Part shown: piece after piece, positions 8,846 to 18,195 of the stretch | Position numbering within the stretch: the stretch's first letter is position 1 | How the letters are laid out: each line of letters opens with the position of its first letter | NCBI RefSeq assembly: GCF_024199945.1 | Contig: NZ_JANADP010000001.1 | Location: forward strand, 1,054,001 to 1,118,000 | Length of the DNA stretch: 64,000 nucleotides | Direction of reading: 5' to 3' | Source of the DNA: Bradyrhizobium sp. CCGUVB4N | Lineage (GTDB): Bacteria; Pseudomonadota; Alphaproteobacteria; Rhizobiales; Xanthobacteraceae | The notes under the pieces: generated by a model | Told to the model about the DNA's origin: nothing | Database searches by the model: none | The model's input: only the letters and a program-made list of their open reading frames with translations | Position numbers and translations under genes: made by a program

Positions 8846-10765
8846 TCAGCCCGTGGCCGCGTCGCTGTCGGGAAAGACCTGCGGCAATTGCAGCTGCACC
8901 CGCGTGCCCGAGGCATCCGTGCTCAGATCGAGCACTGCGCCGCAGCGCGTGGCGCGGTTTCGCATGTTGCGCAGGCCGCGTGCGCTCTGGCTCGCGCCCG
9001 CGGCTTCGCAATCGTCACCAAGCACAAAGCCGCGACCGTCGTCGGCGACGCTGATCACGCCGTACGGTCCCTGGCCGTCGTCGCGCGTCTCGATGGCAAC
9101 GGCGATGTGGCGCGCAGCCGCGTGCTTGACCGCATTGGTCACGGCCTCGTCCAGGATGCGCACGATCTGGATGACGTGCCAGGGCCGCAGTTCGGGATGC
9201 AGCGGCAGGCCCTGCGGCGTCGCCACGCGCCAGTCGAGCGCGATGTCGTGCGGCCGCAACTGCATCGCCGCGCGCTCGCGCCAGGAGCCGAGTGCGAGCA
9301 TGAGGTCGCCGCCGATGTCGTCCATGGAATCGATGACGAGGCGGAGATCCTTCAGCGCGGCGCGCGCCGCATCGGTGATGGTCGCACCCTCCTGCCCGCG
9401 TTCGGAGAGCGCGACGATGCTGATCAACTGGCCGCCGAGGCCGTCATGCAAATCGCGCATCAGCCGCGTGCGCTCGTTGGCGAGGGCTGCGGCCCGCGCG
9501 CGGGCCTCCTCGCGGGCAAAACTTGCCTTCAGCCGCTCCTCGGCCTCGCGCACGCGCGCGACCAGCTGGCCGGCAAAGCTGTCGACCTGGTTGAGCGCCC
9601 GGGCGAAGCGCCAGGTCAGCCCGGCGCCGATCGCAATCAGCAGCGCCGAATAGGACAGCCGCGAGACAAAGGTGCGCTCGTTGGGCATGATCTCGAACAC
9701 CGAGAGCATATCGTGGACCCAGCAGGTCAGCACGATGGTGGCCGCGCAGCCGAGCGCGAAGCTGGCCACGTCCTTGCGCTTGAGCACGGCGTAGGCCGCG
9801 ATGCCGGCCATCAGGACCAGGCAGAACCCGACCGTCGGGATGCCCAAAAGCAGGAAAAGAATGCGCGGCAGCGGCGGACCCGCGATGAGGCCGCCGGCGA
9901 TCACGATGGCGCCCGGCACGAACAGCAGCGCGCCGTAGCGCGGCCAGCGCCAGCCGAGGAAGAGCACGGCCGACACCACGATCAGCGCGCTCTCGATCGG
10001 TGCGGACGAGAGCAGCACGCCGGCGAGCCGGGACGAGGTGGCCGGCGGCACCGGCGGCGTCAGGAAGGCCTGCACCACGCCGAGCACCATCGCCACCGCC
10101 AGCACGCCATAGACCGGCTCGTGGCGCCGCATCAGCCACATGATGGCGAGGATGACGGCCAGGATCGACTGCCAGGCCGAGAACACCACGGGCAGCGTGA
10201 CGAACAGCAGCGTGCGCGTCTCGTAGGCCGGGCGCAAGGCGGCATCCGGGCCGACATAGACGGTGTCGAGAAACCCGCGCAGCGGTCCCCATACGAACAG
10301 CCGGATAGTGATGTCGTTGCTGCCGTCGTGCAGCAGCGATGGCGGGATCACCGCAATCTCGGGTGTGTTGCGGTCAGGCCGGTTGGCGGTGGGATCGCGC
10401 CGAGAGTCCAGGATCGCGACGCCGTTGACGGCGATCTCCGCGCCGTTGCTGAAGCGCGGCAGGAACACCGACCAGGTCGTACCGGCGGCATCGGGCTTGA
10501 AGATGAATTTGCCCGAATAGAGCGGCGGATCGGCGAGCGAATAACGCGACGCCGTGAAATGCGGCAGCGTCACGGGCCGCGTCGTGCCGGCCTCGTGCAA
10601 TGAGAATTCGCCCACCGCAAAATCGTCGGGATCGTGCGGCTCCAGCAGCCGCAGCCCGAGCATGGTGGCAAGCACGATCAGCGCCTGGAGCAGCAGATAC
10701 GGCACAATGCGCGCGAGCCGCAGCCTATGCCGCGAGACCACGGCCTTCGCGGCAATCTCGCTCAC
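8846..10765 (-). CDS. Membrane sensor histidine kinase (NarL-type, HisKA_3)
   Basis: Kinase of 639 residues. An N-terminal membrane helix (about 19-40) is followed by a periplasmic sensory domain to about 190 with a jelly-roll look (YSGKFIFKP, AEIAVNGVAIL). Some seven membrane helices follow (about 190-400), i.e. a 7TM-DISM-like layout. The dimerisation/phospho-acceptor motif RTRLMRDLHDGLGGQ carries His near residue 438, and an HATPase domain (DEAVTNAVKHA, VADDGRGF) completes it. It overlaps the downstream-reading response regulator gene by 4 bases (ATGA), so the two are translated together and form a two-component pair. The signal is unknown. Confidence 0.9.
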   Translation of the reverse strand: MSEIAAKAVVSRHRLRLARIVPYLLLQALIVLATMLGLRLLEPHDPDDFAVGEFSLHEAGTTRPVTLPHFTASRYSLADPPLYSGKFIFKPDAAGTTWSVFLPRFSNGAEIAVNGVAILDSRRDPTANRPDRNTPEIAVIPPSLLHDGSNDITIRLFVWGPLRGFLDTVYVGPDAALRPAYETRTLLFVTLPVVFSAWQSILAVILAIMWLMRRHEPVYGVLAVAMVLGVVQAFLTPPVPPATSSRLAGVLLSSAPIESALIVVSAVLFLGWRWPRYGALLFVPGAIVIAGGLIAGPPLPRILFLLLGIPTVGFCLVLMAGIAAYAVLKRKDVASFALGCAATIVLTCWVHDMLSVFEIMPNERTFVSRLSYSALLIAIGAGLTWRFARALNQVDSFAGQLVARVREAEERLKASFAREEARARAAALANERTRLMRDLHDGLGGQLISIVALSERGQEGATITDAARAALKDLRLVIDSMDDIGGDLMLALGSWRERAAMQLRPHDIALDWRVATPQGLPLHPELRPWHVIQIVRILDEAVTNAVKHAAARHIAVAIETRDDGQGPYGVISVADDGRGFVLGDDCEAAGASQSARGLRNMRNRATRCGAVLDLSTDASGTRVQLQLPQVFPDSDAATG

Positions 10766-11439
10766 AGCTTGATCAGGCCCTGCTGGACCGCTTCGAACAC
10801 GGCTTCGCTGCGCGTGTGCACCTCGAGCTTGCGGTAGATGTTCTTGATGTGGCCGGGCACGGTCTGCCGGGACAGGCCGAGATGGCTCGCGATCTCGGCA
10901 TAGCTGAAGCCCTTGGCAATGCCCCAGAGGATGTCGATCTCGCGCGGCGTGAGTTTTGCGGTGTTGAGCACGGGCCCCGGCGGGGGCTCGGCGGAGTTTT
11001 GCGTTCGCCGCACGATGAAGCGCGCGATCGAGGCCGAGATCGGCGAATGCCCGGCGACCAGATCGCGCACGGTGGTGGCGATGTCGGTCGGGAAGGCGTC
11101 CTTGAGCAGATAGCCGGTGGCGCCGACGGTGATGGCGGAGATCACGCTTTCCTCGTCGCCCAGCGCCGAGATCACCATGATCTCGGTGTCCGGAAAGCGC
11201 CGCCTGGTCTCGCGGATCAGCTCGACACCATGGCCGTCGGGCAACCGCAGATCGGTCAGCAGAACGCGCGGTGCGCCGCCAGCAAGCGCGCCGCGGGCCT
11301 CGCCGAGCGAGCCGGCGGTGCGCACCTCGTATCCGGCCTTCACCAGCGCGTCCTGAAGACGCCAGCAGGTCGGTGCGTCGTCTTCGACGAGGAGGATGGT
11401 GATGGCCTCACCGGTCTCGCCCTGGTCCGTCATGATCAT
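10762..11439 (-). CDS. LuxR/NarL-family response regulator
   Basis: Protein of 225 residues with a receiver domain (acidic pocket E19-D20-D21, phospho-acceptor D63 in LLTDLRLPDG, conserved K in GYLLKDAF) and a C-terminal LuxR-type HTH (LTPREIDILWGIAKG, then YAEIASHLGLSRQTVPGHIKNIYRKL). The usual VKxHxxxI is here VPGHIKNI. It is transcribed ahead of the sensor kinase and overlaps it by 4 bases, so it is the cognate regulator. Two in-frame ATGs (11439 and 11433) are both possible starts. Confidence 0.92.
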   Translation of the reverse strand: MIMTDQGETGEAITILLVEDDAPTCWRLQDALVKAGYEVRTAGSLGEARGALAGGAPRVLLTDLRLPDGHGVELIRETRRRFPDTEIMVISALGDEESVISAITVGATGYLLKDAFPTDIATTVRDLVAGHSPISASIARFIVRRTQNSAEPPPGPVLNTAKLTPREIDILWGIAKGFSYAEIASHLGLSRQTVPGHIKNIYRKLEVHTRSEAVFEAVQQGLIKL

Positions 11440-11511
11440 GGTCCCGGCCGCGTGTCCCCCGCAGCGCGCGAGCCAAGCTTAGCCGCGGCGCCACCTGCGC
11501 GACACCCATAA

Positions 11512-14205
11512 TCATGGGGGCGGGGGCGCTGGCAACCGCTGGAGCCGGATCGTCGCCGTTCCGCTGTTGTTTTTGTAGAACTGGACGCGCCGGCCCTGGA
11601 CCGGCAGGAGCCAGCGCGGCGCGTGCCGCGTGGAGATGAATCGCGGGAAGAGCTGGACGGCGTCGTTGACGTAGAAGAACAATTCGCCGGCCTCGGGCGC
11701 CTCGAATTCCGCGACGAACAGCTCGGACAAGCCCTGCTTGCGCCAGAGCGCACGTGCCGCCGGCAGCGCCGCTTCCGGGATCGGCTCGAAATCCCCGAAC
11801 GGCTTCCAGACACGATTCAATTCGCTGCCCGCTGTCTTGAACTCAGCGGAGTCCTCGACATGGATCGGGTAGTTGTTCTTGCTGTCGTCGTCATAGGCCG
11901 GCACCGTCGCGTTGACGCGCCGCGGCAGATCGCTCGCCGGCACTCCGTTGATGGCCTGCAGCGGCAGATCGTATGATCCGCGCGCGCCGATCCGCACGAC
12001 CGGCTGGAACCAGTTCGCGCCCTGAAGCCGCAGGATCGGAACGGCCATGCGATGGGTCAGATCCGGCGGGGTCGTGAATCCGTTCACGCCGGTCATGATG
12101 GTGCGGTCGAACCACGGATCGGCCATCTCTATCCAGACGCGGTATTTGCGGCCCTTCTCGACCGCGAGGCGGCTTGGCCAGCAGAAATGGCTGACGTCGA
12201 ACAATTCGCCGTCGCGCGCCGTCACCGGCGTGTCGCCTATGGCACGCGTCGAGGCGCTGCTCTTGCAGAAGTCGCCGACGCCCGCGCGCCAGTCGAGATA
12301 GCCGCGCGACAGCAACAGCACAGCGGAGCCGAAAATGGCGATCAGGAAAATGCCCGGCATCAGCACGTTGGTGAAAGCCATGCGCACCGGCCAGGCGTGC
12401 AGTCGCATCCAGCGGCCGATCGCGAGCAGCCAGCCGGATTTGCTGACCCGCTTTCGCGAGGCCATCCGGTCGGGCCGGTACCAGGCCAGGCGCGCGCGTT
12501 CCTGGATGCTGTCGCGCAGCGCCGCATTCCTGTTCCACGCGATCAGGATGATGATGACGAGGACCGTGGTGACGAAGGGATAATACAGCGCGATCGCAAG
12601 CCATGGTGCCGCGTAGGACGGCAGCACGCTCGCGAGCAGATCGGCGAACGGCTTGACGACCGTGCTCGTGCCGTTGTCGATCGCCGTGATCACTTTGAGC
12701 AGGGTGGTATCCTCAAGCCCGTGCTCCTTGGTCGACCCTACGACGGAGCGCGCGATCCACGGCCATGCGACCAGGACGCCGAGCGCGATCAGCAGCGAGA
12801 AATAGGCGAAGCGGCGCCACCACACGGTGTCGAGAACCTGACGCGCCATCTCGGGATTCGGCGGGCTCATTGCCATGAAGGCGTCGGCTTCGGCCGCCCT
12901 GTGGCCATCGCCTTCTCGTTTCGCGTAGGCGGACCTCATGGCCTTGCGCGTTTCGTCCCGCGTCAGCGGCAGCACCTGTCCATCCGGCAGCAGCACCCTC
13001 GCATTGGCCGGAAGCATCAGCGGCGCATAATTGTCGCAGCCGTGCAGCATGCGCTCGACCACGCCGAAGTGCACCACCGGCGGTCCGCCATCTTCCACGC
13101 GGTCGTGGATCGGCCGCGGACCGTAGCGGTACAGCACGCCGGCGCCGCTGCGCGAATCGTGGATCGGCCCGATCGCCGACTGATATTGGCGGAAGTGCTC
13201 GATCGTGCCGTCCTGGAAGCGGAGCTGGTCGCCGAGTTGCTCGGCCATCCACACCAGGGGCACGAAGGACAGCGTGGATTCCGGATAGCCGCCGCCGATG
13301 TCGGAATGGACGCCGGCGAACCACACCTCCTTGACGATCTGTCCCTCGGCAAGGCCGGCCTGGTCGATGCGCAGCGGATGGAAGGTGGTACGTTCGTCGT
13401 CGAGCGCGAGCGCATGACAGGCGTGCTTCACCTTGCCGGAGAGCCGGTAGTTTCGGAACGAGATCGGCCAGATCGCCCAATCGATCGCGACACGGAGCTC
13501 CTCGATCGGCACCCCGAACGCCTCGACCGTGTCGAACAGTCCGAGGAATTCGATTTGGACCTCCTTGCGGCCGTCCATGGCCTCGCGAACCTCCGCATAG
13601 GAGCGCTGCCGAAAGACGAGTTGATAGAGATAGATCAGCACGTCGCGGATCCAGCGCACGATCCAGATCGTCGGCAGGCTGTAATAGCCGACCGATTGCT
13701 TGCGATACGCCCGCCACGCGGCCATCGTGTTGCGCTGCATCTCCGCATGCGACACGGCGACCTTGTCGATGACGGCCGGCACCAGCCCCTGGCTCGCGAT
13801 CAGCGCCGCCAGCGTGCGCGCGGTGAAGGCGCCGCGGCTGAAGCCGAAGATGTAGATCTCGTCGCCCTCGCGCCAGTTCCAGCACAGGAAGCGATAGAGC
13901 TTGCGGACGTTGGCGGGCACGCCGATGCCGGTGGCACCGTCGAGGGCGGCGAGCGGCGCCCAGCCGGCGGTGCCGACACCCTTGATGTAGTAGGCGATCT
14001 GGTCGGGCTTGGTATGGTCGAGCGCCTCGTAGAGGCGCCAGACGCTGGATTCCTGGGTGGTGAAGGCGTTGCCGGTGCCATCGGCGAACAGCACCAGCTT
14101 GCGGGGCGCACGCGCATCGGCCGCATTCGCCGTGGCATTGGAATCTTCGTGCGTTTGGTCCGGCCTTGCGGGACCGCCATGCAGCGCCCTGTCGTGGTGC
14201 GTCAT
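11512..14205 (-). CDS. DUF2235 family alpha/beta hydrolase with C-terminal membrane region
   Basis: Protein of 897 residues. The N-terminal half is a DUF2235 hydrolase: LVLFADGTGNAF, the nucleophile elbow FGFSRGAFTAR, and AGVHSDIGGGYPES with the acidic/His residues. The second half carries membrane helices (FAYFSLLIALGVLVAWPW, LAIALYYPFVTTVLVIIILIAW, MLMPGIFLIAIFGSAVLLL-type) and a C-terminal beta-rich domain. DUF2235 proteins include phospholipase-type T6SS effectors, but no VgrG, PAAR or immunity gene is nearby, so a housekeeping lipid or ester hydrolase is equally likely. The ATG at 14205 is chosen for its CGGAGGAGCCC ribosome site; an in-frame start 57 bases upstream lacks one. Confidence 0.83.
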   Translation of the reverse strand: MTHHDRALHGGPARPDQTHEDSNATANAADARAPRKLVLFADGTGNAFTTQESSVWRLYEALDHTKPDQIAYYIKGVGTAGWAPLAALDGATGIGVPANVRKLYRFLCWNWREGDEIYIFGFSRGAFTARTLAALIASQGLVPAVIDKVAVSHAEMQRNTMAAWRAYRKQSVGYYSLPTIWIVRWIRDVLIYLYQLVFRQRSYAEVREAMDGRKEVQIEFLGLFDTVEAFGVPIEELRVAIDWAIWPISFRNYRLSGKVKHACHALALDDERTTFHPLRIDQAGLAEGQIVKEVWFAGVHSDIGGGYPESTLSFVPLVWMAEQLGDQLRFQDGTIEHFRQYQSAIGPIHDSRSGAGVLYRYGPRPIHDRVEDGGPPVVHFGVVERMLHGCDNYAPLMLPANARVLLPDGQVLPLTRDETRKAMRSAYAKREGDGHRAAEADAFMAMSPPNPEMARQVLDTVWWRRFAYFSLLIALGVLVAWPWIARSVVGSTKEHGLEDTTLLKVITAIDNGTSTVVKPFADLLASVLPSYAAPWLAIALYYPFVTTVLVIIILIAWNRNAALRDSIQERARLAWYRPDRMASRKRVSKSGWLLAIGRWMRLHAWPVRMAFTNVLMPGIFLIAIFGSAVLLLSRGYLDWRAGVGDFCKSSASTRAIGDTPVTARDGELFDVSHFCWPSRLAVEKGRKYRVWIEMADPWFDRTIMTGVNGFTTPPDLTHRMAVPILRLQGANWFQPVVRIGARGSYDLPLQAINGVPASDLPRRVNATVPAYDDDSKNNYPIHVEDSAEFKTAGSELNRVWKPFGDFEPIPEAALPAARALWRKQGLSELFVAEFEAPEAGELFFYVNDAVQLFPRFISTRHAPRWLLPVQGRRVQFYKNNSGTATIRLQRLPAPPPP

Positions 14206-14388
14206 GGGCTCCTCCGAAAATCCAGTTGGGATGCTTAAACCTGCCCGGGCGGCATCCTTCAAAATTCAATCAGTGGTTTTGTCGTGAATGAATGGATGTA
14301 TTTCGCCCATAATCGCGCTGAGGTAGCAAGGACGATTGCGCCGTTTCGCTGCGGCTGTCTATGATCTCCGCCACAATCGGCAAAAGAA

Positions 14389-14410
14389 ATGCCCGGGCAA
14401 GCCCGGGCAT
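14389..14410 (-). terminator. Rho-independent terminator of the GCG_CRPN-type gene
   Basis: ATGCCCGGG/CCCGGGCAT stem with a four-base loop, followed on the minus strand by TTCTTTT. It lies 36 bases beyond the stop of the gene at 14446-14697. Confidence 0.7.
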
Positions 14411-14445
14411 GACTCTCATCCGCGAAGCGGTGGTGTGGTCGGCTC

Positions 14446-14697
14446 TTACCTGCCGTTGCCGCGGCAGGCACCGCCGGGTCCGATATGGTAGCCGCGCGGG
14501 CAGGCATGCGCGGCGGGGTTGGCGAAATTGCGCAGGCAGCCGCCATAGGGGCCACGGTGCCAGCCGGCGCCGCAGCCGCCGGCGACCGCGATGACATCGC
14601 CATTGCCTTGTGCGCCGAACGGCGCCAGCGGCATGGCCTGGGCCGAGCTGACGATTGCGCCGAGCGCGAGCGCCGCGGCAAACACGGTTCGTATCAT
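14446..14697 (-). CDS. Small exported GCG_CRPN-type protein
   Basis: Precursor of 83 residues with a signal peptide (MIRTVFAAALALGAIVSSAQA). The mature part has GGCGAGWHRGPYGGCLRN, then HACPRGYHIGPGGACRGNG. The GCGxGxHRGPYGxC block matches the small rhizobial secreted family known as GCG_CRPN. The four to five cysteines suggest disulfides in the periplasm or outside the cell. Function unknown. It is followed by a good intrinsic terminator and preceded by a second small exported gene on the same strand, 25 bases away. Confidence 0.8.
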   Translation of the reverse strand: MIRTVFAAALALGAIVSSAQAMPLAPFGAQGNGDVIAVAGGCGAGWHRGPYGGCLRNFANPAAHACPRGYHIGPGGACRGNGR

Positions 14698-14722
14698 GCG
14701 TCTTGCTCCCTGATGTCTGCGG

Positions 14723-14965
14723 TCAGTGGGTGGCTGCGAAAGCGATGCCGGCGCGTACTTCGGTGATCGCCTGGTCGATCAGCCCCAGCGCCCGTTCGCG
14801 ATGACCGCCCTTGTTGGGCTCGGCCTTGACCAGCTCGGCGCGGGCCGATTGCAGGATCGCCACCGCCTCGTCCATGTGCGGTTGCGCGCCGAGCGCGTAG
14901 CCGATGCAGAGGCTGGTTGCGATGGCGCCGCCGAGCACGAGGCTGCGGGGTAGAGAGGTTCGCAT
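14723..14965 (-). CDS. Small exported or membrane-anchored hypothetical protein
   Basis: Protein of 80 residues with an N-terminal hydrophobic segment (SLVLGGAIATSLCIGYALGA) and a short helical tail (MDEAVAILQSARAELVKAEPN, HRERALGLIDQAITEVRAGI). A GGAGGAGAC box precedes the ATG. The tail looks like a small helical hairpin of the kind seen in periplasmic helper proteins. It is probably co-transcribed with the GCG_CRPN-type gene that follows. No function known. Confidence 0.7.
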   Translation of the reverse strand: MRTSLPRSLVLGGAIATSLCIGYALGAQPHMDEAVAILQSARAELVKAEPNKGGHRERALGLIDQAITEVRAGIAFAATH

Positions 14966-15260
14966 GTCGTTGTCTCCTCCAGCGGGCGTCAGGCTGGGGC
15001 CGCCCGGTTGCCCGGACGCGATTCGCGTGTGGCGGGATGTCGTATCCGCTGCCTGAATAGGATGGTGGCGTGCGGCCCGTCTTGGACTGTCCGGCGCCCG
15101 AGGCCTTGCCGCTTGGACTGACCGGCGCAGCTTGAATCGGGTGACGGTACTGGTAGCCTATGACCGTCGGCCTTCAGCGCGGGTTCATCCGCGGCTTGCA
15201 AGGCTCAATCGTTTTCTGCGCGATTTTTTCCGAAAAAGCTTTTCCCGGAAGTCCTTGTCG

Positions 15261-16220
15261 ATGTCCGTCATCAGGAAGTCGCTCTCGACCGCGATGCTGC
15301 CGCAGGATCTGTCCGACCGGCAGCGCTTCATCCGTTTCGCCGAGCTGTTCGAGCATTTTTCCAACACCGGCGAGCTCGATCCGGCCTCCGACGTGCCGTT
15401 TCGCGCCGCCATGAACTCGATCCATATCGGCACCACCATGCTCGGCCGCTGCGACGGCAGCTTCGTCACGGTGCGCCGGGAAAAGCGCCAGGTGATCGAG
15501 ACCGGCGATGACCGCTTCTGCCTCGCGCGCAACACCGGCGATCTCTCCTCGCAGGTGATCCATCGCGGCCGCGAATTCACCATGCGGCCGGGATCGATGG
15601 TGTTGTTGAAGCTCGACGAGCCGTTCTTCGCCGCAGACGGCGCGAGCCAGAAGCGTTTCACCAACGTGCATCTGCCGGTCGATTCACTGCGCGCGATGGT
15701 CGCCGACGTCGACGACCTCGTTGGCTGCGAGCTTGAGCCCGGCGGCGCGCTGTCGCTGGTGATGGACTACAGCGATCTGCTGCTTCGTCATCCCTCGGCC
15801 GCCGACGAGGCCGGCATGGCGATCGCGTCGCATTTGCTCGATCTCGCCGCGATCGGCCTGGGCGCCCGCAGCGACGTTGCGGCTGCGGCACGGCGCCGGG
15901 GCCTGCGCGCGGTACGGCTGAAGGCCGTGCAGTCGATTCTCGAGGCGCGCTTCCACGAGCCGGATTTCTCCGCTCAAAAGCTCGCCACGGCCGCCGGTCT
16001 CTCCGAGCGCTATGTCAACGAGCTCTTGTTCGAAGCGGGCGCGAGCTTCACCACCCGGCTGACCGAGTTGCGCCTGCGCAAGGCGGCCGACCTGCTCGCC
16101 CATCGCGAGGGGCGCATCAGCGACATCGCGTTCGCCTGCGGCTTCAATGATCTGTCGTATTTCAATCGCTGTTTTCGCCGCAGGTTCGGCCTGACCCCGA
16201 CCGCGGCGCGGGGCAAGTGA
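15261..16220 (+). CDS. AraC-family transcriptional regulator
   Basis: Regulator of about 319 residues. The N-terminal ligand domain resembles the AraC-binding-domain-like family (FRAAMNSIHIGTTMLGRCDGS, a cupin-like region to about residue 190). The C-terminal double HTH reads SAQKLATAAGLSERYVNELL and ISDIAFACGFNDLSYFNRCFRRRFG, ending with the usual LTPTAAR. The start is uncertain: ATG at 15261 (MSVIRKSLSTAML) is preferred over an earlier in-frame start at 15132, because the extra segment is unlike the family. It is divergent from the small exported gene at 14723-14965, with about 300 bases between that hold its promoter; nothing else is visible there. Confidence 0.87.
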   Translation: MSVIRKSLSTAMLPQDLSDRQRFIRFAELFEHFSNTGELDPASDVPFRAAMNSIHIGTTMLGRCDGSFVTVRREKRQVIETGDDRFCLARNTGDLSSQVIHRGREFTMRPGSMVLLKLDEPFFAADGASQKRFTNVHLPVDSLRAMVADVDDLVGCELEPGGALSLVMDYSDLLLRHPSAADEAGMAIASHLLDLAAIGLGARSDVAAAARRRGLRAVRLKAVQSILEARFHEPDFSAQKLATAAGLSERYVNELLFEAGASFTTRLTELRLRKAADLLAHREGRISDIAFACGFNDLSYFNRCFRRRFGLTPTAARGK

Positions 16221-16227
16221 GGCGCGC

Positions 16228-16461
16228 CTAAGGCGTCTCCACCCTCGGCGGCGGATATCGGCGCGCCAGCATCGACAGCGGCAGGCGCCGCTCGTCCAGC
16301 GGCAGCTCCAGCCAGGCCAGCACCAGCGGCCGCTTCCAGTCGCCGACACCGAACTCCATGTCGACCCATTTCTGCGGCTCGGGCCCATCGAGGCCGCGGA
16401 CCCAGACGAAATAGCGGGGCGGATCGTCGGCGCCGGTGTCCGTCGTCGGTCTCCTGGCCAT
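16228..16461 (-). CDS. Small hypothetical protein
   Basis: Soluble protein of 77 residues (MARRPTTDTGADDPPRYFVWVRG, then DWKRPLVLAWLELPLDERRLPLSMLARRYPPP). There is no signal peptide or membrane segment. I chose the ATG at 16461, with GAGCAAG just upstream, rather than a longer frame whose extension overlaps the promoter of the next gene. It is convergent with the AraC regulator, 7 bases between the stops. Not recognised. Confidence 0.55.
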   Translation of the reverse strand: MARRPTTDTGADDPPRYFVWVRGLDGPEPQKWVDMEFGVGDWKRPLVLAWLELPLDERRLPLSMLARRYPPPRVETP

Positions 16462-16584
16462 CACTTGCTCACCGTCTCGACACGCATTATCGCAAGGATA
16501 TAGGTAGCGGCGCGGCAAAGTCGAACGCGGGCCCCGCGGATTTTGCGAAACCACGAAGCGGCCGGACGCCTGGGTCCAGAGCAC

Positions 16585-17046
16585 ATGAACGAAACCGTGA
16601 TCGATGCTTGGGATGATGCGTCGCAGGTGATGACGCGGCTGGCGGGCCGCTGGTCGTTCGACCGGGTCATCGCAGGTCAAGGGAGCATGCAGGGTCTCGC
16701 GACCTTCACGCCATTGGACGCGGAGCGCCTCGCCTATCGCGAGCAGGGACGCTTGAGGCTCCAGAACGGCACCGAGCTTGAAGCGGAGCGGGAGTACGTC
16801 TTCCGCAAGTGCGACCGCGGATTCGAAGTCTTCTTCAAGGAGACGCCGCCACGGCTATTCCACGCGATTGAGCTTGCTGCATCCGATGGTGGCGCTCTGA
16901 ACGGAAGCGCCGGCCATCTGTGCAATCTCGACAATTATCAGTCGACCTACACCTTCCTGGCCGATGGTGGCTTTGTCATTCGTCACGTCGTGTCGGGTCC
17001 GCGCAAGGACTACACGATGATCACGACCTACACGCGGGCCGCGTGA
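16585..17046 (+). CDS. DUF6314 family protein
   Basis: Protein of 153 residues with a calycin-like beta-barrel look: RLAGRWSFDRVIAGQGSMQGLATFTPL, LAYREQGRLRLQNGTELEAEREYVFR, HLCNLDNYQSTYTFLADGGF, HVVSGPRKDYTMITTYTR. The order GxWxFxR ... HLCxxDxYxxxYxF ... GPRKDYxxxTxYxR is what I associate with the DUF6314 family, whose function is unknown. The ATG at 16585 places the conserved block near the N-terminus. It stands alone, convergent with the VOC gene. Confidence 0.75.
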   Translation: MNETVIDAWDDASQVMTRLAGRWSFDRVIAGQGSMQGLATFTPLDAERLAYREQGRLRLQNGTELEAEREYVFRKCDRGFEVFFKETPPRLFHAIELAASDGGALNGSAGHLCNLDNYQSTYTFLADGGFVIRHVVSGPRKDYTMITTYTRAA

Positions 17047-17120
17047 GGCTCGGGGATCGCGACAATGACGCTTTCGTCGAAGCGACTGCGGATTGCCGGA
17101 GCGTCGTGCGCCACGGACGG

Positions 17121-17978
17121 CTAGCGCTTCGGCTTGCGAAGCACCATCCTGCCTTTTGAAGTCATGCCATCCCAGCTGGCGGACCAGCTGACTTCCGGGG
17201 CAGAGGACTTTTGATCCCAGGCCCCCTGCAGCGCAAACAGGCCGCCTTGGGGATCGACGCATCGCAGGATCCAGCAATCATCCGGCAACTCGATCGGCCC
17301 CTGGAGAATCCGGCCTCCGCCGGCATGGACCCGCCTGGCCGCCGCGCCGACGTCGTCGACATTGAAGTAGTGCAGCCAGCACGCGTGCGGCACGCTCGGA
17401 AGTTTGGTGAGCATGCCGCCGACCGTCCGTCCAGCCGCCGAGAACAATTCATACACGCTCGCCGGATCGTTTTCGGGAGAGGCCTGTTGCCAGCCAAGCA
17501 GCTCTCCGTAAAACGCAAAGATCGTGCTCCGATCCGCGGCAAGCAGCTCGTGCCAGCCCACTCGTCCGGGTTCATCCGATCCGCCCGGTTGCGATCGGCC
17601 ATATGTCAATCCTGTGACCAGCGCAAACGTCGCTCCTTGCGGATCGGCGACTACCGCAATGCGGCCGATGTTGCTGTCTGTCGGTGAGACCAGGATCGCG
17701 CCTCCAAGCAGGCGGATGTGAGCGGCCTTCGCATCAACGTCATCGACGGCAACGTAGCCGAGCCATCTCGGCGTTGCCCCCATGCGCACTCCCTCTTCCG
17801 GAAGCGCCATAAGTCCGGCGACCGGAGCGTCACCCGCGTTCAGCAGCGTGTAGGCCAGTTCCGCGGTGGACGCATCCTTCGTGGTCCAGCCAACGATCTC
17901 GGCGTAAAAAGCAGCGGCCGACCGCCTGTCTGTCGTCAGCAGCTCATACCAGACGAAACCTCCGACCCGATCGATCAA
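17121..17978 (-). CDS. VOC family protein, two glyoxalase-like domains
   Basis: Protein of 285 residues made of two vicinal-oxygen-chelate modules, about residues 5-125 (GGFVWYELLTTDRRSAAAFYAEIVGW ... VVADPQGATFALV) and 138-255 (GRVGWHELLAADRSTIFAFYGELLGW ... CVDPQGGLFALQG). Such proteins bind a metal and act on small molecules, or confer resistance to them. The arrangement matches the 27-kDa antigen CFP30B/hydroxylase-like group rather than a true glyoxalase I. The start is TTG at 17978 with GGAG 8 bases upstream. It is divergent from the RiPP precursor gene; sharing of a promoter region might be coincidental. Confidence 0.85.
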   Translation of the reverse strand: MIDRVGGFVWYELLTTDRRSAAAFYAEIVGWTTKDASTAELAYTLLNAGDAPVAGLMALPEEGVRMGATPRWLGYVAVDDVDAKAAHIRLLGGAILVSPTDSNIGRIAVVADPQGATFALVTGLTYGRSQPGGSDEPGRVGWHELLAADRSTIFAFYGELLGWQQASPENDPASVYELFSAAGRTVGGMLTKLPSVPHACWLHYFNVDDVGAAARRVHAGGGRILQGPIELPDDCWILRCVDPQGGLFALQGAWDQKSSAPEVSWSASWDGMTSKGRMVLRKPKR

Positions 17979-18195
17979 ATTGTCTGCTCCGTTCGGGCGG
18001 GCAGGCGATTGCGCACTGCATCATGCGCCATGGTCCGGCATGCTCGACGCAAAATTGCCGCGATGTCGTTCATGAAGATTACAAAGCAGCCTCTCGACAT
18101 CTTGTCGATGCGCAATTCTTGCTCGCTTTGGTTGCTCGGCGTAGGATGCCCTGAGGAAATCATTCTCATTCTTCCCGGATTTGGAGGATGCGGCC

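Noticed and set aside
11512..14205. DUF2235 protein as a type VI secretion effector
   Set aside because: No VgrG, PAAR, Hcp or immunity gene in the neighbourhood, so no secretion role is claimed.
12052..14238. A 728-codon open frame on the plus strand opposite the DUF2235 gene
   Set aside because: Composition is Arg/His/Asp-rich without motifs; it is the usual antisense frame of GC-rich coding DNA. Similar long antisense frames at 5809-8001, 8294-10603, 19439-21430 and 4252-5775 were dropped for the same reason.
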